The notes under the pieces were generated by a model. That model saw nothing but the letters and a program-made list of their open reading frames with translations, was not told the origin of the DNA and did not search any database. Positions 4,301 through 5,166 of a DNA stretch of 5,166 nucleotides are shown here, one piece after another. The position numbers and the translations under genes were made by a program. The number at the start of each line of letters is the position of its first letter. The first letter of the stretch is position 1. This stretch comes from Singulisphaera sp. GP187 (GTDB lineage: Bacteria > Pseudomonadota > Gammaproteobacteria > Burkholderiales > Burkholderiaceae_C). The stretch spans positions 1-5,166 of the forward strand of contig CALPYQ020000159.1 in the NCBI GenBank assembly GCA_943327965.2, in the 5' to 3' direction.

Positions 4301-5166
4301 ATGAGCCAGCCCAATTGGTCCACTGAGCACGGCAATCTTCTGAAAGACCTGCGTCAAAAAGCTGGGATGGACATTGCCACGCTAGCGCGAAAACACACCT
4401 TGTCGACTTTGCAAATTCGACAACTGGAAACCGGCGGCGACACTGCTTTCTACAACGCCAACATTAAATTTGCCACAGGCAAAAAACTGCTGCTGGCTTT
4501 GGGACACAACTTGCCCGAAGTTGCACTGACAGAGGTCAGGCCACAAATTGAACCTACATCGACAGTGCATGTCAGCCGTCCCGCAAGCCAAAGTGCCTTT
4601 CGCCTGACCCCGCAAAATTTTGCTTGGCCACTTTTATTTTTATTGGTGGCCATTGGCTTGCTTGGTTTGTATGTCGAGAATGGCGGCGTGCTTAAAACAC
4701 CAGAGTTAGCGACAAAACAAGCGCCAGCACCCGTTCAAATTGAACCATCAGCCCCAGCACAAACACCTGCGCCAGTGGCGCCAGTCGAACCAGTAGTTGT
4801 TGCTCCGCCAAACAATGCAGAAGACGCAAGTAAAACGCCAACACCCAATGCCCAAGCGGCGTTAACGCCTCGTACCGCCAAGTGCAATTGGCAAGCCACC
4901 GCTTTAGAAGCTCAGCCCTCCAGTCCCAGAAAATCGGCCGATTATGTGCATTTGGTGGCCCAGCAAGATGTGGTGGTTTGCATCAAGGACGCAGAGCAAC
5001 GCGTGGCCACTTTAGAGCTGCAAGCTGGCGATGCACGGAGTATTTATGGCCCCCCGCCATTCCATGTTTACAGCCCACAGATGGCGGCGTTGAAAATTTA
5101 TTTCCAAGGTCAGTTCATCAAACTGCCCGAAGAAGGTGTTCAACAAGTGCAATTAAACGCGGCCAA
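4301..5166 (+). CDS. RodZ-like bitopic protein with HTH and DUF4115-like domains (partial at the right edge)
   Basis: 288 codons are visible in one uninterrupted frame that is still open at the edge. Residues 11-70 are a cytoplasmic helix-turn-helix of the HTH_25 type (GNLLKDLRQKAGMDIATLAR, then LQIRQLETG). One membrane span follows at about 108-124 (AWPLLFLLVAIGLLGLYV), then a Pro/Ala-rich periplasmic linker (about 134-190). The C-terminal beta domain (about 213-286) follows the DUF4115 pattern: VVVCIKDAEQR, LELQAGDARSIYGPPPFHVY, IYFQGQFIKLP, VQQVQLNAA. RodZ links MreB inside the cell to the wall-elongation machinery, and this architecture is the same. Departures from E. coli RodZ: the fourth-helix RGYIRSYAR block that contacts MreB is replaced by IKFATGKKLLLALG (55-68), and the conserved Trp of the periplasmic domain is Val. 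Cys195 and Cys227 could form a disulfide. Canonical RodZ ends shortly after the equivalent VARLTLNAE, so little is probably missing. It may be a RodZ paralogue; I leave the symbol blank. Confidence 0.85.
   Translation, partial: MSQPNWSTEHGNLLKDLRQKAGMDIATLARKHTLSTLQIRQLETGGDTAFYNANIKFATGKKLLLALGHNLPEVALTEVRPQIEPTSTVHVSRPASQSAFRLTPQNFAWPLLFLLVAIGLLGLYVENGGVLKTPELATKQAPAPVQIEPSAPAQTPAPVAPVEPVVVAPPNNAEDASKTPTPNAQAALTPRTAKCNWQATALEAQPSSPRKSADYVHLVAQQDVVVCIKDAEQRVATLELQAGDARSIYGPPPFHVYSPQMAALKIYFQGQFIKLPEEGVQQVQLNAA

Overview
The window looks like the chromosome of a betaproteobacterium, most likely of the order Burkholderiales. This rests on three things. A Bug-type (tripartite tricarboxylate) solute-binding protein is present, a family greatly expanded in that group. 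A bactofilin sits beside an M23 peptidase. The GC content is moderate, with frequent CAA, TTG and GCC codons. The genus cannot be read from the sequence, and I see no sign of mobile DNA, phage, CRISPR or RNA genes.

Layout, left to right. (1) Positions 1-689, minus strand: the first 229 codons of a periplasmic Bug/TctC-like binding protein with a clear signal peptide; its C-terminus lies off the left edge. (2) A 67-bp AT-rich divergent spacer. (3) Positions 757-1167, plus strand: a small YkgJ-type cysteine-cluster protein. It ends 13 bp from (4), a convergent minus-strand gene at 1181-2629 for a bitopic DamX-like protein. That protein has an N-terminal domain resembling an AAA/P-loop fold but without Walker A, one membrane span, a long Pro/Ala linker and a C-terminal SPOR-like domain. 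(5) A 99-bp spacer (2630-2728) holding two perfect palindromes, which overlap a plausible promoter for gene 4. (6) Positions 2729-3175, minus strand: a bactofilin. (7) Positions 3196-4137, minus strand: a membrane-anchored M23 (LytM-type) peptidase, 20 bp upstream of the bactofilin and almost certainly in its operon. (8) A 163-bp divergent promoter region with one good candidate promoter on each strand. (9) From 4301 to the right edge, plus strand: a RodZ-like protein (cytoplasmic HTH, one membrane span, Pro-rich linker, periplasmic DUF4115-like domain), probably cut only a few residues before its natural end.

Taken together, 1181-5166 reads as an envelope and cell-shape neighbourhood. It has a cytoskeletal polymer (bactofilin), a peptidoglycan hydrolase that such polymers commonly position (M23), a bitopic RodZ-like scaffold divergent from them, and a likely glycan-binding SPOR protein just downstream. 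Each family is known. The less usual points are the clustering, the departure of the RodZ-like protein from canonical RodZ in the region that contacts MreB, the Walker-less AAA-like domain on the SPOR protein, and the paired palindromes. I did not find evidence for an entirely new system. The best candidate for something under-described is this bactofilin/M23/RodZ-like/SPOR grouping.
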